Source: Hyparrhenia diplandra (taxonomy: Eukaryota; Streptophyta; Magnoliopsida; Poales; Poaceae). From it: a stretch of DNA of 64,000 bases. The notes beneath the pieces were generated by a model that saw only the letters and a program-made list of their open reading frames with translations, searched no databases and was not told where the DNA came from. Numbering within the stretch: the first letter of the stretch is position 1; each line of letters opens with the position of its first letter. The DNA lies in NCBI GenBank assembly GCA_015847255.1, contig JADLZK010005764.1, positions 248,001-312,000 of the forward strand, in the 5' to 3' direction. The position numbers and the translations under genes were made by a program. This document shows positions 19,260 through 32,551 of this stretch, in pieces.

Positions 19260-22200
19260 AGATTGGAGAAGAAATCGCCGTCACAAGAATTCAAATCACA
19301 TCTCAAGTGGCAAACATAGAAGCTGCACATCATGATAAGTATGAAAAAAGGTGAGAGAGTTTTGCTCATGAACTTTAAACTTTTTGAGTAGTTACCTTTT
19401 TAATTATTGCATTCCACTGCATGTTTACTTTGATTAATTCATGCATTCCTTCCGTTTAGTTTATGTTTCCTTATTTTAAACCCACTACATGTTTAGTTCC
19501 TTGCATATATTCATGTCGTTTGCATTTAAAAGAAATAAAAAAAAATCTCACCATGATCATGCTCTTGCATAAATTGAGTAAATCTCTATAGTGTTTTCAT
19601 TCTACCTTTGTTTCCTATAGTATGCTTTGGTTTGGAAGTACTACATGTGTACTTCCAAAGGCTTTTAAATTGAGCATGGTGCTTAGGTTAAAATGCCTTC
19701 CTTGATTAAATTAGACAGAGTCTAGTTTGATTATTGAACTAAGAATTGCTTGCGTGAGACCTTTGGTTATTTTGTTAGACTAACCCCCGCAGAAATTGTT
19801 AAATCCAATTCAGGTAAGTCAAGAGATGAACTCATATCAAAGATGGAGTAAGGCATATGATGAACTCCAACAACTTCGCGCAAAAGATCCGTAAGTATCA
19901 AATTCATTCACTTTATCTTTTTTTTCTGCAAGTTACCTTTGCCTTGAAGCATGCTAGAGTATAGCCACAAGTAAAATTTATTATAGATCATGTTAAACCT
20001 ATGCTAAAGTAATTCAAAGACTATCTTTTCATTAGCATAGATGAAAATCTGATTTATCTTATGTTTATTTTTGTACAACCTTTGTCTTATGTTATGAAAA
20101 GAAAAAAAACAGATGTTCCTAGGATAAGCTCCCTTTGGGTATTCTTGGTCACTAACCCTTACAGGATAAGATTTAAGAATAAAGAAATGAACAATGTCTA
20201 AGGACATGGCGGTTACAACATACTCTGAGGGATGGTTTAGCATTCACACTTAAATTGTCGAGTGTGAGCAAGATTCAAGCATAGGAGAGGAAAGCTGGCT
20301 CCTCTAAAGAAGATCGACAATGCTCATCCTCTTCTCGGGCTCCGTCGCCACGACACATTTGGTTTGCAATCCCTCTACTCATTGTTCCTTTGTCTTTACA
20401 AGTTTGAATATGTTTACAAATGCCTCACATGAAAATAAGAATTAAGACAAAAATAAATCCATCCTTAGAAAAAAGTAATGGCAAATAATAAAGACATGTC
20501 ATTTAAAACTTGGTATAAATTTTCTATGCTAATCAAAATGCTTAAACCAACTTTTCTATAGCATAGAAAGAGACATTTAGCTCTTTGATAATGCTACCCT
20601 TGTTATTATTTGTATATTCCTTTAGGTATGTGTTCTCTACTAATGCTTTGCAGGCATAAAACCACGAATGGAGCAAAAGGTCCAAACATAATTTCAAAGA
20701 AAAAAAATGGATGGCATGAGAAAGATAAAGTGCAAGATGCCTATGAATAGATCAAGCAAAATGAGAGGATTGCCAAAAGGTGTTATTGCTCCATCACATC
20801 CCAATAACAAAATGTAACATCTTAAGGTAAGTAGATATTATTTCCTTTGGCTCTATTATTCATATAACTAAACAAACAAACATGTTAGAGTTACAACCTT
20901 ACTTGATATAATCTAACTAACTTAACATGTCTTGATCATTAAAGTTTGTTCATAGCATCACACTCTTGATCTTATAGTCTCAACCTTATGAGCTAGTATA
21001 TTACTTTATCTTTGGAAGATGGTAGTCATAACCTTAAAATGTGACACATTTTGAAAAGCTTTAAGCCCCATGTGAATAATCTTGTAGAAAGGCGGCGGGG
21101 ATATTTCTTTGTGGAGGCATAAAAATTAATATGCATACACATTCATTTAGTTACATTTTTTTCTATGGCATGCAAATTAAATTATTGAGAAGAGAAATCT
21201 GGTTGAAATTTTGTTTAGATTAAAAGCTTTAGGCAACTAAGGCCTATGTGGCCAACCATTAACGCTTAACTTGTTCCACGAGCTTTGTTGTCTATGTGAG
21301 TTCAACAGGATCTTAGAGACAAAAAGAAGTAAGATATGATAGGGGAGGAGTACGACCACTTGATGCAGCATTGTTTCAATAGCCGCCATCATCAACACTC
21401 CATCAAAGAAGGCCAACACCACCATCACTACCTACCTCACTTCAACACTATCAAGAGACTATGTCAACATCTAGCTTGGGGAAGCATCTCCGGTTACCAA
21501 ATAAGTATTCCTCTATCTTATTACTATTAGCTTCATATGCTTGCTTTATTGAAAAGAAATAAAAAGATGAATAACCATAGAAAACTAAATAAAGAGTTTA
21601 AGTTATATATAATATTGCTAGAGTATGATCTTTAAGTTTTAAAATGAATAAATAGAGAGTGTACAAAAGTTTGTTTTTACGCTAGAATAAAATGAACTCT
21701 GAAGATAATCTTTAAGCATGGAAATGATGAATAGTTGCTCTACCATAATTCCTTTTAAGTACCTAGTTTCAATCTTAAATTCTTCCAAGTTTTGGATAAA
21801 ACTGTTTTGATTTAAGATTTGTTACGAACTTGAAACTTCGTGGGTAGCGAATGCTTGATCTAAGTCTAGGTAATTGACGGATATAATATGAGATAGTCGA
21901 GCTACTGTTTATCTTGTTCCTAGTGATACTAGAGTTCTGGAGATTTATCATTTGAAAATTTAAAAAATGCTACATGATGAGTTCCTATATGATAGAGCTT
22001 GAAATTCCTACGACAACCATATATACATGCTACTTAGATTAGGAAAACTTCCACATATTTCTTGCTTACTTTGCATTGAGTGTTGTCAACCTTTGTCGAC
22101 CCATAGAGACTTCTCATGCTTCTAAATCAAGATCATGTACACTCCACCCAAATATGTTGCTTCTATTCTGGAAGTACACAACAACATGCTTTCTATTTAG

Positions 22201-23180
22201 ATCTACCAAAAATGTTCTACTCCAACAGTGGGAGTGAACACCAAAAATATTCCCTTCCTTTTCCATCCACCTAGCCAAGCACCCATCATCCACCAAAATA
22301 AATCTCCAATTCTTGTATTATCTCTTAGAACGTTCATTGCAGAAAAGAGGCTTGGGCTGTATTGAAAAAAAAGAAAAAAATGGACAAGTGTCCAAGAAAG
22401 GAAAAAAAAAGAAGAAAAAGAGAGTTAAAAAAATGAGTATATAGCCCAGGTTCTCCCAAATATTTCCAAGTTCTAAAAGAGGGATTTGTTTTAAGGAGCA
22501 AAAGTAGAATTTGGTTTTCACCATACATACCACATTTGACCACCTTACTTCATATTCATACCACCATTACCATATTAATCCACTCCTCATATATTCCATA
22601 CACATGCACATCTTGATTTGATTGTATGACTTGTTTCTCCAAATCTATTGTTTAACTTTTTACAATATATGCTTAGTAAGTATGTATGAGCTGTCTCCCC
22701 ACCTATGAGCTCTACAAAAGCCTTAGTAGTAGGTTGAGACAAAAGGCACAATGAATTTTTTCCTTGTTTCAAAAATACCACATATTCTAAAGAGAGAAGG
22801 CATAACACCATTATTGCCTTGGTAAGGATCCACAAATACCACATATGAGAGACTTGAGAGGATCATACAATAGCGAACTCTGATGGTTTATTTTGAAAAC
22901 TTACAAAAACTCAGGAATAATAGTTGTCCAAAGGGCTAAGACATAGTACTTGGCTTGATTGTTCTGTCTTTCAATTACTCAAGACCCAAGTGAAGACTAT
23001 AAGCCCCATGGTTGAAGGTAATATGGGTAAGTTTGAAAGTCAATTTATTCTAATCCGGAGGAGAATTTTTGTTTGAAAGCATGTGAACTTTTGAGGTGTG
23101 AAGGCATTGAAGCAACTCCCGATCCAAGTTTGCAGAGAAGGTTTTGCTAAGGGACTAGAAAGGGGTAAGCTTGGGGAGCT
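19260..23180 (+). other. Element A interior, 3' noncoding region
   Basis: AT-rich, with no recognisable protein. Short open stretches bounded by GT/AG-like sites (19290-19360, 19815-19890, 20640-20815) may be eroded exons but match nothing I know. The right part holds blocks also found in B and C: AATGATGAATAGTTGCTC (21723-21740), palindrome-like GGACAAGTGTCC (22382-22393) and AGCAACTCCCGATC (23111-23124). A purine tract ends at the LTR. Confidence 0.6.
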
Positions 23181-24572
23181 TGTTGACGGTGGATAACATC
23201 AACATTTTATAGTTAAATAAATATGAAAGATGATATAAAAGGATGATATCACTAGAGTCTAGGGTTTGATTCTAACGGAATCTACAGAGTTTTGGTGCTC
23301 TCACTTGTTTTGTAGGATTTTAATTTTTCATAGAATAAACGTATCTCAAATGATGATATGGAGTGCACCATTGCAAAGAGCTCATCAGACAATCGAAACA
23401 AATATATCATTCACCACATTTAGAGTCCAGAATCAAAAGTTATGAATCACGATGGCTAGAACCGAAAAGAAGACACCAGAAGATGCCACACCAAAGATGG
23501 GCCCCACATGTCATTTGGGGAGGGTGGCCGCCCTCACCCCCCAGGGCGGCCGCCCTGACTTGGAGTCCAAGCAACCTCAGCTTCAGGAGTCCTAATCCTC
23601 TGCGTCTCTAGATTGCATCTACACCGTCCAATAAGGTCGGTTTGATCCAACAGCTACGATTCATCTCACCGGCCTATATGAGCATGGGCAGACCACCCCC
23701 TGGAACCCCTAATTCATTAGTTCTAATTCATTATCTTTTAATCTATTGATCACAGAGGTGTTCCAATGTGAGGACAACCTCTCTATAATGTAATTAGATC
23801 TAGACATCTTTAATGTAGTAGATAAGTTATTTGAGAGTTAGGGAGAGTGGAGCTGCGCTCAGGTTCTGGAGAAGTCTTCAGAATTTGGTATGTCTTTGTA
23901 TCTTTACTTTATAAGACTTATGCTTTAATATATTTATCTTCTCTATTTACTTTTATGCCTTTCATATATATGGTTAGTATAGTATTTATGCCATTACATG
24001 GGATCTTTGCTCATATTGAGTGCTATAGTTATTCGAGGTAGCTGGAGTAGTAATCAATAGTATAGACATGGTGTCTAGACTATAGGTTACATGAGGTTGC
24101 GCTCAACCCTCTAGTTAGTTGTGGAAGCCCCAGAGGTGACAACTCTGTTAGGCCTTTGTAATCCACCATATTAGGGTTGATGTTTGTAGAGCTTTAGGCA
24201 GCCTTCCCCCAACTACCCCTTCCCAGTCTTTCTCGAGAGTTGGAAAGGTACTGCTGCTCCATAGTGCTTTTGTGTGATTGCTATATTTATCCGTGCTTTA
24301 GTTATCATAGAACTAAAGTAAAAGAGAAGTATATTAGATTTCTTTTATGCATTATTATTCATAGTATTATTTATATGAATCATTTACCTCCTCACTTTAG
24401 TCTAGTTGGTTTGCTAAGTTAGTAGATACATGATTGTGAATTATCAATCTCTTTAACCAAAGCATCCCCCGTGGATACGATACTCTAGAATACTCTTAGG
24501 TAAAAGCTACAATGGTGTTCTGTGCGCTTGTAGATTCCTTCATATTCTAATTGCACTTAATAAATATCAACA
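23181..24572 (+). repeat. 3' LTR of element A
   Basis: TGTTGACGGTGG to ATATCAACA, 1392 bp, the partner of 13071-14528. It lacks about 60 bp near its right part (around 24330) relative to the left LTR. Confidence 0.9.
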
Positions 24573-25714
24573 TGTAGCGATCCACAGACTGGCTAGGCTG
24601 ACTCCTTCTGTCGGCCAGGTCAGTTGCTAGGTGGCTAAGCCGGCCTCCTAGGACGGCCAGGCCGGCTTCTAGCAGCTCAGCCCTAGCCGGCCAAGCTGGC
24701 CCCCAAGTCAGCTAGGACGGCTCAGCAGTGGGCAAACCCCAGTTGGCTAAGCCGGCCCCTCAAATTGGCCGGGCCGGCTCAAGAAGGGACAAGGCACGGC
24801 CCGGCTAAGTCGGCTACCCGGTGTGGTTTAGCCGACTCCGGTGCTTCCAGCAGTCCAAATTCATCCGGTGTTCATGTTACTTTTGTTCCACAAAAACTGG
24901 ATGTTGGAATCTGGAAGACCAAAGAGCCAAAAGCCAAAGATTCGGTGATGAAACCGTTATGCACTTTTGATTGGCTTATGGCCAAATACAAGAAGCAAAA
25001 GGCCGATTCTGAGAATCGGCAAATAAATAGAAGAGAGTCTATGCCTCTTAAGCGAGATGAAGCAAAGAATAAGCAATTGGCTATGACTCCACCAGCAGTT
25101 CCTTCCATGCAGGTCACTCACCCTCGCGTATCCCATTGGGGTCCACCGCTTCCACCGGTTGTGCCACCTCCACAATGGGGCCCTAAGGTAGTATGGGTAC
25201 CATATCCGACCGCTCCTACCAATGTTCAGCAAGGAGAAGGAGGTTTTGTTGGTCCATATCCAAAGTCAACCATTATCAACTGAATAGGTGGTCAATCAAG
25301 CTCTAGCGGTGCAAGCCAAGAGCGGGTGATCACATCAAGGGCTTTAACACTACAAGAGAAAGGCAAAGCACCTATGCAGCAGGTGTATGTGCCTAAAAAG
25401 GTTGAAGCTCCAATAAAGCCCTCTCCTCCACCAACCATCACTTTCAGCTCCATGGATGCTCTTATTGTTAATAATAATGGGCCATTTGTGATTGGTGGGC
25501 AAGCTCTAGCAAAAGGCCAAGATAAAGCATGCAAGATGTTTCAGGAATTGAAGATAAAAGAAAAGCGCCGAGAGATTCAAGGCACACTCAACCCAAGTGG
25601 TGTCTGCCAGGTTTGGACAAAACACAAAGGCACAAATTGCAGTGAGCTCGGCAGAGGAAGTTGAAGAGGGAATCTCTTGAGAGGATGCAAGATCAAATTA
25701 CACCCAGAGATGCT
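24573..25714 (+). pseudogene. Element D gag/pol, third part
   Basis: After element A the D sequence resumes with many GGCTAAGCCGGC-type motifs (24580-24840), then an open frame to 25283 (HVTFVPQKLDVGIWKTKEPK, later a proline-rich PPLPPVVPPPQWGP) and another at 25326-25664. This is a linker between gag and protease; I see no protease active site here. Element B interrupts it at 25715 and duplicates ATGCT; the sequence continues at 43193. Confidence 0.65.
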
Positions 25715-27528
25715 TGTTGACATTTCTAACACGATCCAAATTAGGAAGGCAAAAGAAATGTATATGGTATCTATCTAATCATGTTAGCTTGGATGTGGAG
25801 TTAATCTCACAATCCAACAAAGGAGGAGTTAGGCGGTGTTAGTTGTGGGGTGTAATCTCAGTATCATTATCCATAGTGGAGTTAATCTCACTAAGGATAT
25901 GTACACAAGGTATACCACTCATTTCTAGGCATTACCTACATACTAGTCTGTCACCCTAGCAATAACGCTCTAAGAAATGCAGGTATGGTATTCTTAATAT
26001 GCCTTGATAAAAGATGAACATGATATCTGCAAGCGCACAGATAGAAATACCATTGTAGCACTTCACCGGAAGTCTATCCAGGTATCGTATTTATATTTTA
26101 CCACAGGGAATGGGTAGTCTATGGAAAGTAAAAGAGATAGGGATATCTAAAGATTAAGTTAATTTTGGGATTTACTTGAGATTCACTTGCAGTTGTATAG
26201 TGCAGAGTAACCATATGCATCTAACAATACTCATAACAGGATAAGTCACATAGTAAAGATAAATGAATAAATGATAACTACCCAAGTCTAAGATCATGGT
26301 ATGCCACTAGTATCATATGAGCTATTAACATGGTATAGAAAGAATAGAAAGAATATTCCTAAGTTACTCATAATCATATGTCAATGAATACTACAATTAG
26401 TGCAATTATATCTAGCTATCATGGCAAGGTTGCAATACATCTACACATGGTAAGCATTACCAATGACAATCAAGGACGAAACTTGATCATCACCGTAATT
26501 ATGGCTCAACTTGGCCTATCATTCAGAGGGTGGACTCCAAAGGACTTAACAGGACTGTCACTCCCGCGATCTACCACACGTCCCAGAATGTAGGGTGCAG
26601 TCGCAGGTAAACGTTGTATAAACACCACGTTTACACATTGCTTACCACCCACTAAGTGATCATCTAAGTGGATGCTATACGACTCCATGCATAAAATATA
26701 AGACAAACTTACTAAACTAGATATATAATCATAGCAAGCATGGATACATATCACTAAGAATATAATCATTAAATAGAACAAAGTCATAGCAATTGTATTC
26801 CAACAAATATACTTACAGATTGGATATAAGAGAGAAGCCACGAGAAACTCTGCTCCGCTACTTCTTGACTATCGGGAATCCAAGGCAAGCTTGACTTCCT
26901 CTAGAGCTAACTAGGTAGCTAACTACTTCTAATATGATAAACTAGGGCTTAAGATCTAGACTTGGTTGGACTTGGATGAGTTGGACTCAAGAATGAATCG
27001 AACTCGAATTCAATGAATTGGTATGAATTAGGGTTTAGCCCCGGGGGGGGGGTGGTCTTCTTATATAGCCATCGGCGATGAACGAGGACCCTTGGATCAA
27101 ACCAACCTTGAACAACGGTATAGATACAACCTCAATGTCGGTGGTAAACCGCCATAGAAAGGAGAGGCCGATTGGTGGGACCCACCGGGCGGTCGCCCGA
27201 TAATGGGCTTCGGGCGATCGCCAGGCCCCCGGGCCACAACCATATCTCCTTCCTCCCGGTGTCTTCTGGTGTCTTCTAGAATGTTTTAGTCCACTTTTTG
27301 GATTTAGTTGCCTCACGGTTAAGTCTTGTCATCGTATGGGATGCAAACTCTTAGGTTTCTCACCGTTCTTATCGCTTTTTTATCTGTTCGGTCCCCTCGC
27401 AAAGTCATGGAATACCAAAACTCGTGGAAATATGTTAGTTGGACCCCTAGACTTATGTTGATGTCTATTCTAAGCCCTTATTTCATGTTTAGTTGGCTAA
27501 TAATATTATGCTATAAGGCATACCAACA
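25715..27528 (-). repeat. 3' LTR of element B
   Basis: On the minus strand it runs TGTTGGTATGCC to GAAATGTCAACA, 1814 bp, nearly identical to 41372-43187. Minus-strand TATA box about 27058-27065. A tract AAGCTTGGGGAGCT (minus strand, 27529-27543) is the PPT. Confidence 0.93.
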
Positions 27529-29788
27529 AGCTCCCCAAGCTTACCTCTTCTTTGGTCCCCCCAGCAAGACTTATCATATTATATTAACTACTTGGATCAG
27601 GAGTTGCTGCAACGCTTTCACACCTCAAGAGTACACATGCCTTCAAACAAAATTTCTCTCTAGAATAAACTTTTTCAACCTTCAACTTACCCATATTACC
27701 TTTTACCTTCTGGGGCTTATAACCTTTTCTTCGATCTTGGGCAATTGAAAGATAGAACAATCAAGTCAAGCACTATATCTCAAACTCTTTTGTTCAACTG
27801 TCCTTCTGGAGTTTTTACAAGTTTTCAGAATAAAACTCAAAGTTCCTTTTGGTGTGACCCTCTCGGTCTCTCATTTGTGGTATTTGTGGATCCTCTCTAA
27901 GGCAATAAGGTTGTTTTGCCTTTCTCTCATAATATGTGGTATTTTTGGCTAAGGCAGTAGCACACTATGCCTTCTTCTCTCTCACCCTATATCTAAGGCT
28001 TATATCTGGAACTCATAGATGAGAGAAACTACATCTACTTACTAAGCATATATTGTAAATTCAAGCAATGGATCCAAAGTTACGAGTCACACTGATCAAG
28101 TAGTGCATGTGTATGGTAGAAAGATTATAGTAGATATGATGGTAGGGAATATAGTAAGGTGTATGGAATTGAATGAGGGGAAAGCCTAATTCTACTTTTG
28201 CTCCTTGAGGAATCATCTCTCTTTTGGAATCTGGAAACTTTTGAGAGAACCTGGGTTGTATCTCTTTCTCTTTCTTTATTTTTCTTTTATGGAGAGGCGA
28301 GTATCTAAGTACCCATTGTTTTCAGCGGACACTTGTCCATTTTTTTAACTCTCCTTTATTCTTTTCTCTTTCTCCTTTTTTTTGTAACTACAACCCAAAT
28401 CTCTTTTGCAATAACTTTTGAGAGATAGACAAAAGTAATGGAGCTTCTGTAAGACATTGGCTAGAAATGTATGGATGGGTATAGGGAATATTTTTGGTTG
28501 CTCTCTACCAAGATAGGAGTAGAACATTTTTGGTGGCTATAGTGAATGGATAGTGGTGTATGTATGGTGGATGCGTACTACCAGGGTGGAAATAGCATAT
28601 AGGTGAATGGAGTTGAGTGGAGTGGAAATGTAGTGAGATGGAATGAGGTGGAGTGTACATGATCAGCATGACAAGTTTCTAAGGGTCACAAAGATTGAAC
28701 AAACTCAATGCAAAGCAAGCAGCCTATATATATATATATCATAAAAGGGTTTTCCTAATCTAGGGAACATGTATATATGGCTGTGATAGGAGGTTCAACA
28801 CTCTGTCACACAGGAACTTATCATGTGCATTTTCATATTTTTAAAATAAATCTCCAGAAATCTAGTGTCACTAGGAGTAAGATCAATAGCAGCTCAGACT
28901 ATCTTATATCATATCCGTCAATTACCTAGACTTTAGAGCAAGCAATTTGCAACCCATAAGTTTCAGGTTTAGAGCAAATCTCAAGTCAAAACAATTTTGC
29001 ATTTGGAGCTCAAGAGAAATTAAGCTTGAAAGCTAGGTACTAAAAAGAAATTACTGCGGAGCAGCTATTCATCATCTCCATATTGGCAGATTTTAAGGTT
29101 CATTTTAGTTGAGCAAAGCAAACTGGTGTACACTCTCTCTTGATCATTTTATTCTCACACTCTAACAAAAGACTCTTTAAACGACTAGACTTTATAAAAC
29201 TAGACTCTTAGCAAACTATAGCAAACCAAATATTTAACTAATAATATTAATACTATAATATAGATAGAGATACTTATCGGGATAAATGGGGGTGCACTCC
29301 CCCAAGCTGGATTGAAGTGTGATCGTCAATGATGTAGAAGTTGAGGTAGATGGCGACAATGGTGGTGCCTATCATGTCTCTCCTCCTTTCAAAAATCCTA
29401 CTGAACTCAAATAGACAACAAAGCTAGTGGAACTTGATTAAGCATTAGGGGTTAGCCACATTGCTTTAGGTTGCCTGGGATATATATATATATTTTTGGA
29501 TTTTTATTTTTTCTATGCCAGAAAAGATAAAGTACTTATGCATCTTTATTTTATTTTTATGCCACCACAGCAAATAGCCTAGAGGGTGTTTAGGCCTCGG
29601 GGTTATTCACATGGGGCTTTAAGGTTTTCACAGAACAAAGCACAAAATATTTTTGTTGTTTTCAAATGCAGATATAAGATGCTAAAAAAAATATGCAATG
29701 CGGGAATTAAATATGGATAACTACCGAGTCACCTTTCGGCGAGGATTCGCGATTAGAGTCCTCCGAACAAGACTTCTAGTTACGCTCT
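27529..29788 (-). other. Element B 3' noncoding region
   Basis: No ORF of interest. It contains the shared module inverted: GAGCAGCTATTCATCATCT (29060-29078), GGACACTTGTCC (28327-28338) and GATCAGGAGTTGCT (27595-27608), in the same relative order as in A and C. Short (TA)n tracts lie at about 28722 and 29480. Confidence 0.75.
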
Positions 29789-31075
29789 TTACTCCCATGG
29801 TACATCGGTTGTCACAATTGGTGGCTCTGATGATTCTATCGTCTCTTCTGATGATGATTTGGGAGATGTCTTTTTCTTCCTCCATTTTAGCTTAGCTGGT
29901 GGACTCTTCTCTGGAGTGGTTGGTTCTACTTTCTCCATGGATGGTTCAGGTGTAGGGGATTTTACCTCTTCACTTACCTTCTCATCTCTTGAGTCTTTAA
30001 TCCACTGCCTCCTTTGGCGGCGACGAGCTGACCTACTTTTCCTGGGTTTCTCATAATCATTATAACTATTAAAGCACACACGTACCTTTTCTGTAGGAAA
30101 CTGGAAGTGAATCTCTCCTGTATGGATGTAGATGATGGCGCGTGTAGTGTTGAGGAATGGTCTCCCAAGCACTATTGGAGGATCTTGATCTTCCCCCATG
30201 TCCATGACTATAAAGTCGGTAAGGACATAGTGATCCATGATTTTGACTGGTACGTATTTAGCAATTCCTTCTAGAATCCTATATGATTGGTCTGCCATCT
30301 GCAACTGCACAAATGTTGGTTGCAAGGGCAATTTCCTAAATAATAGTTCATAGGTTACCTTTGCCATTAAGTTGATGCCAGACCCCGTATCGCAGAATGT
30401 ATTGTTGAAGGTTAAATAATTAATGGAACATGCGATGGTAGGAGTACCTGGATCATCTTGCTTGCGAAGCATTGGTGATTCAAGTAGATGGTCATTTCCA
30501 GAACTTACCTTGTTGACCACCATTACCTTTGTAGGCTGCGCCTTCTTGTATCTATCCTGATTCTTCTTTCTATTCTTGTTGATGGTCTCGATCTTTGGTT
30601 CTGGTGTCGACAGATATGAATAGGACCATTGCGGGTGAGCAGGAGAGGTATGTGTCTTGTTCTTGAAGTTGAATTTCTCCTTTCTCCCTCTAATGTTGAA
30701 ACAAATCTTTGCACTGTCGGCGTAGATGATAGCTTTAGCTGAGCTCAGGAATGGTCGACCAAGTATGATCGTTGATCTTTCGCTTCCTCCTGTTTCCACG
30801 ACTGCGAAGTCAACTGGTATGCAAGAGCCTCTAATTCCCACACACACGTCTTCAAGTATCCCCTTGGGATAGCATAGTGACTGATCCACCAGCTGCAAGC
30901 ACATGGTTGTATATAGAAGTGGTTCACCATGAATCTTTTCATATATTACCTTAGGCATGATGTTCACGCTTGAGCCGAAGTCACATAGAGCATTGTCGAA
31001 GGTGTGCGGTCCTATCTGGATCGTGATGACTGGCCTTCCTGGATCTTCCTTCTTGGGTGGCATAGAGTCATCCAA
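29789..31075 (-). CDS. Element B protease ORF with two tandem retropepsin-like domains
   Basis: A 428-codon intact frame. Domain 1 (residues about 15-140) has an active-site-like CDFGSSVNIMP, the flap-side block GSCIPVDFAVVET and the C-terminal motif ILGRPFLSSAKAIIY. Domain 2 (about 210-335) has CDTGSGINLM, then HYVLTDFIVMDMG and IVLGRPFLNTTRAIIY. A lysine/serine/proline-rich tail follows. Retropepsins normally act as homodimers of one domain, so a fused pair is notable. The frame ends without RT. It likely continues the gag frame through an upstream stop. The strength of domain 1 as an enzyme is uncertain because Phe replaces Thr/Ser in D-T/S-G. Confidence 0.85.
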   Translation of the reverse strand: MDDSMPPKKEDPGRPVITIQIGPHTFDNALCDFGSSVNIMPKVIYEKIHGEPLLYTTMCLQLVDQSLCYPKGILEDVCVGIRGSCIPVDFAVVETGGSERSTIILGRPFLSSAKAIIYADSAKICFNIRGRKEKFNFKNKTHTSPAHPQWSYSYLSTPEPKIETINKNRKKNQDRYKKAQPTKVMVVNKVSSGNDHLLESPMLRKQDDPGTPTIACSINYLTFNNTFCDTGSGINLMAKVTYELLFRKLPLQPTFVQLQMADQSYRILEGIAKYVPVKIMDHYVLTDFIVMDMGEDQDPPIVLGRPFLNTTRAIIYIHTGEIHFQFPTEKVRVCFNSYNDYEKPRKSRSARRRQRRQWIKDSRDEKVSEEVKSPTPEPSMEKVEPTTPEKSPPAKLKWRKKKTSPKSSSEETIESSEPPIVTTDVPWE

Positions 31076-32518
31076 CCAGTTGCTTCCTGAGGTCTCTCTA
31101 TAGTAGTGACCTGCATTAAAGATATCGACAAGATTTGCAGATTCTAATTCTTCCGGCTGGCCCGGAATCTTACCTGGTGTGGTTAGTGGAACAGAGTTGC
31201 TAGCTGAGAAATCTGAGACTGTATCATCTTATTAAAGCTATGCTAATTTTTAATTGCAGAAGAAAAGCTTTCCATTCTAGTGTTGATAAGTCCTAGAGCT
31301 TTATCATTGGAAGCTATCTTTCTAGATAGGTTCTCCATAGTTTTACCTTGGCTAAGAACTAGGTCTCTCAAAGAAGGTTGATTATAATTATTAAAGTTAT
31401 TACCTTGATTATTACCTTGGTAGTTGCCTTGGTAGTTGGGCCTCTATTGGTTCCAACCTTGATTCTGTTGAGGATGATAGTTATTGTTGTTATTGTTGAT
31501 GAAGTTGATGTCCTCCAAAATCTCTGGGCAATTCCTGCCGGTGTGGCCTGTGTTACCACATTCTTCACATGTCATGCGGGAATCTTGAATTTGCATGACC
31601 TCCCTGGGTTGAGGATCTCTATCCTCGAGCTTCTTCATGATTAGGTCCATCTTGGCAGATAGCATATCTACCTCTTTCAGTTGGTGCATTCCTCTCTTGC
31701 GGGGTTGACGCTCTTCATTCCAACCTTGGTTGGAAGCCATCTTCTCCACAAGCTCTGTAGCGTTGGTCAATGTAAGTGATAAGAAAGCACCTCTTGCTGC
31801 AGCATCCATCGTCTCACGAGCACTAGGAACTAGCCCGTGGTAGAAAGTTTGCATGAGCAGCCACTTCTCCATCCCATGATGTGGACATTCTAAAATGTAT
31901 TCTTGGAAATGTTCCCACGCTTAGGGACAGCATTCATCGTGTTCTTTGTTGGAAATTGGATATCTTCCCTCTTAAGGCATTCGTCTTGCCTATAGGGAAG
32001 AGCTTGGCGAGAAAGGCTGTGGAGCATAGAGCCCAAGTTGTATTCTTCTTCTTTGTAGCGTAGAACCATTGCTTTGCCTTCCCCAAGAGTGAAAATGGGA
32101 AGAGGCATAGCAAGATGGTGTCTCTTGGCACGTCCTTCATGGTGAAAGTGCTGCAGATCTCCAGGAAATGTTGGAGATGAGCACTCGCGTCTTCATGTGC
32201 CTTTCTGTAGAATTGGCTAGCTTGCACCATGTTGATGAGTCCAGGCTTGAGTTCAAAACCATTGTCTCCAACCTCTACCTTCGGACCAGTGAGAACATTG
32301 TCCGTGGTAGGAGCTGAGAACTCACGAAGTGTCTTGGTAGCCATAGCCTCAAATTCAGGTAATAAGCTTCGCCTAGCTTGATCAACGTCCGGATCAGAAG
32401 GTCTTGATGTCTGTGCTGGTGTTTGTCTGAGTTTAGCTCTAGCCTTTCTGATCAGTTCTTCAGGATTATCAACATAATTATCCGGACGGTTGTTCCAATT
32501 CATACATTTACCCTGCAT
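31076..32518 (-). pseudogene. Element B gag (nucleocapsid CCHC)
   Basis: The frame at 32518-31934 carries MATKTLREFSAPTTDN and a retrotransposon gag core (ASAHLQHFLEICSTFTMKDV.., SLLGKAKQWFY, TAFLAKLFPIGKTNALR). A frameshift near 31900-31940 leads to the frame at 31872-31444 (MEKWLLMQTFYHGLVPS) with a canonical zinc knuckle CEECGNTGHTGRNC (C-X2-C-X4-H-X4-C) and an Asn/Gln-rich tail. An in-frame stop near 31235 and the stop before 31075 separate it from the protease ORF. Some breaks may be consensus errors. Confidence 0.88.
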
Positions 32519-32551
32519 AAAATCAAAAACAAGTAGACAAACAAGGGTAAG

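Larger units (their letters stand above)
13071..24572 (+). mobile_element. LTR retrotransposon A, no coding domains (non-autonomous)
   Basis: An LTR pair (13071-14528 and 23181-24572) starts TGTTGACGGTGG and ends ATCAACA/ACCAACA. Flanks TGCAG (13066-13070) and TGTAG (24573-24577) are a one-mismatch target duplication. A primer site complementary to tRNA-Asp follows the left LTR at 14536-14553, and a purine tract AAGCTTGGGGAGCT precedes the right LTR. The 8.6-kb interior holds no recognisable gag, protease, RT or integrase. Part of it is a chain of small elements (14801-19259). The 3' noncoding part shares modules with elements B and C. Confidence 0.85.

Noticed and set aside
19260..20830. Possible spliced gene in element A interior with GT/AG-bounded open stretches
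   Set aside because: Stretches are very short, phases do not join into a recognisable protein, and the region is retrotransposon interior.
31378..31644. Plus-strand frame rich in Ile/Val opposite element B gag
   Set aside because: It is the antisense shadow of the Asn-rich gag tail.
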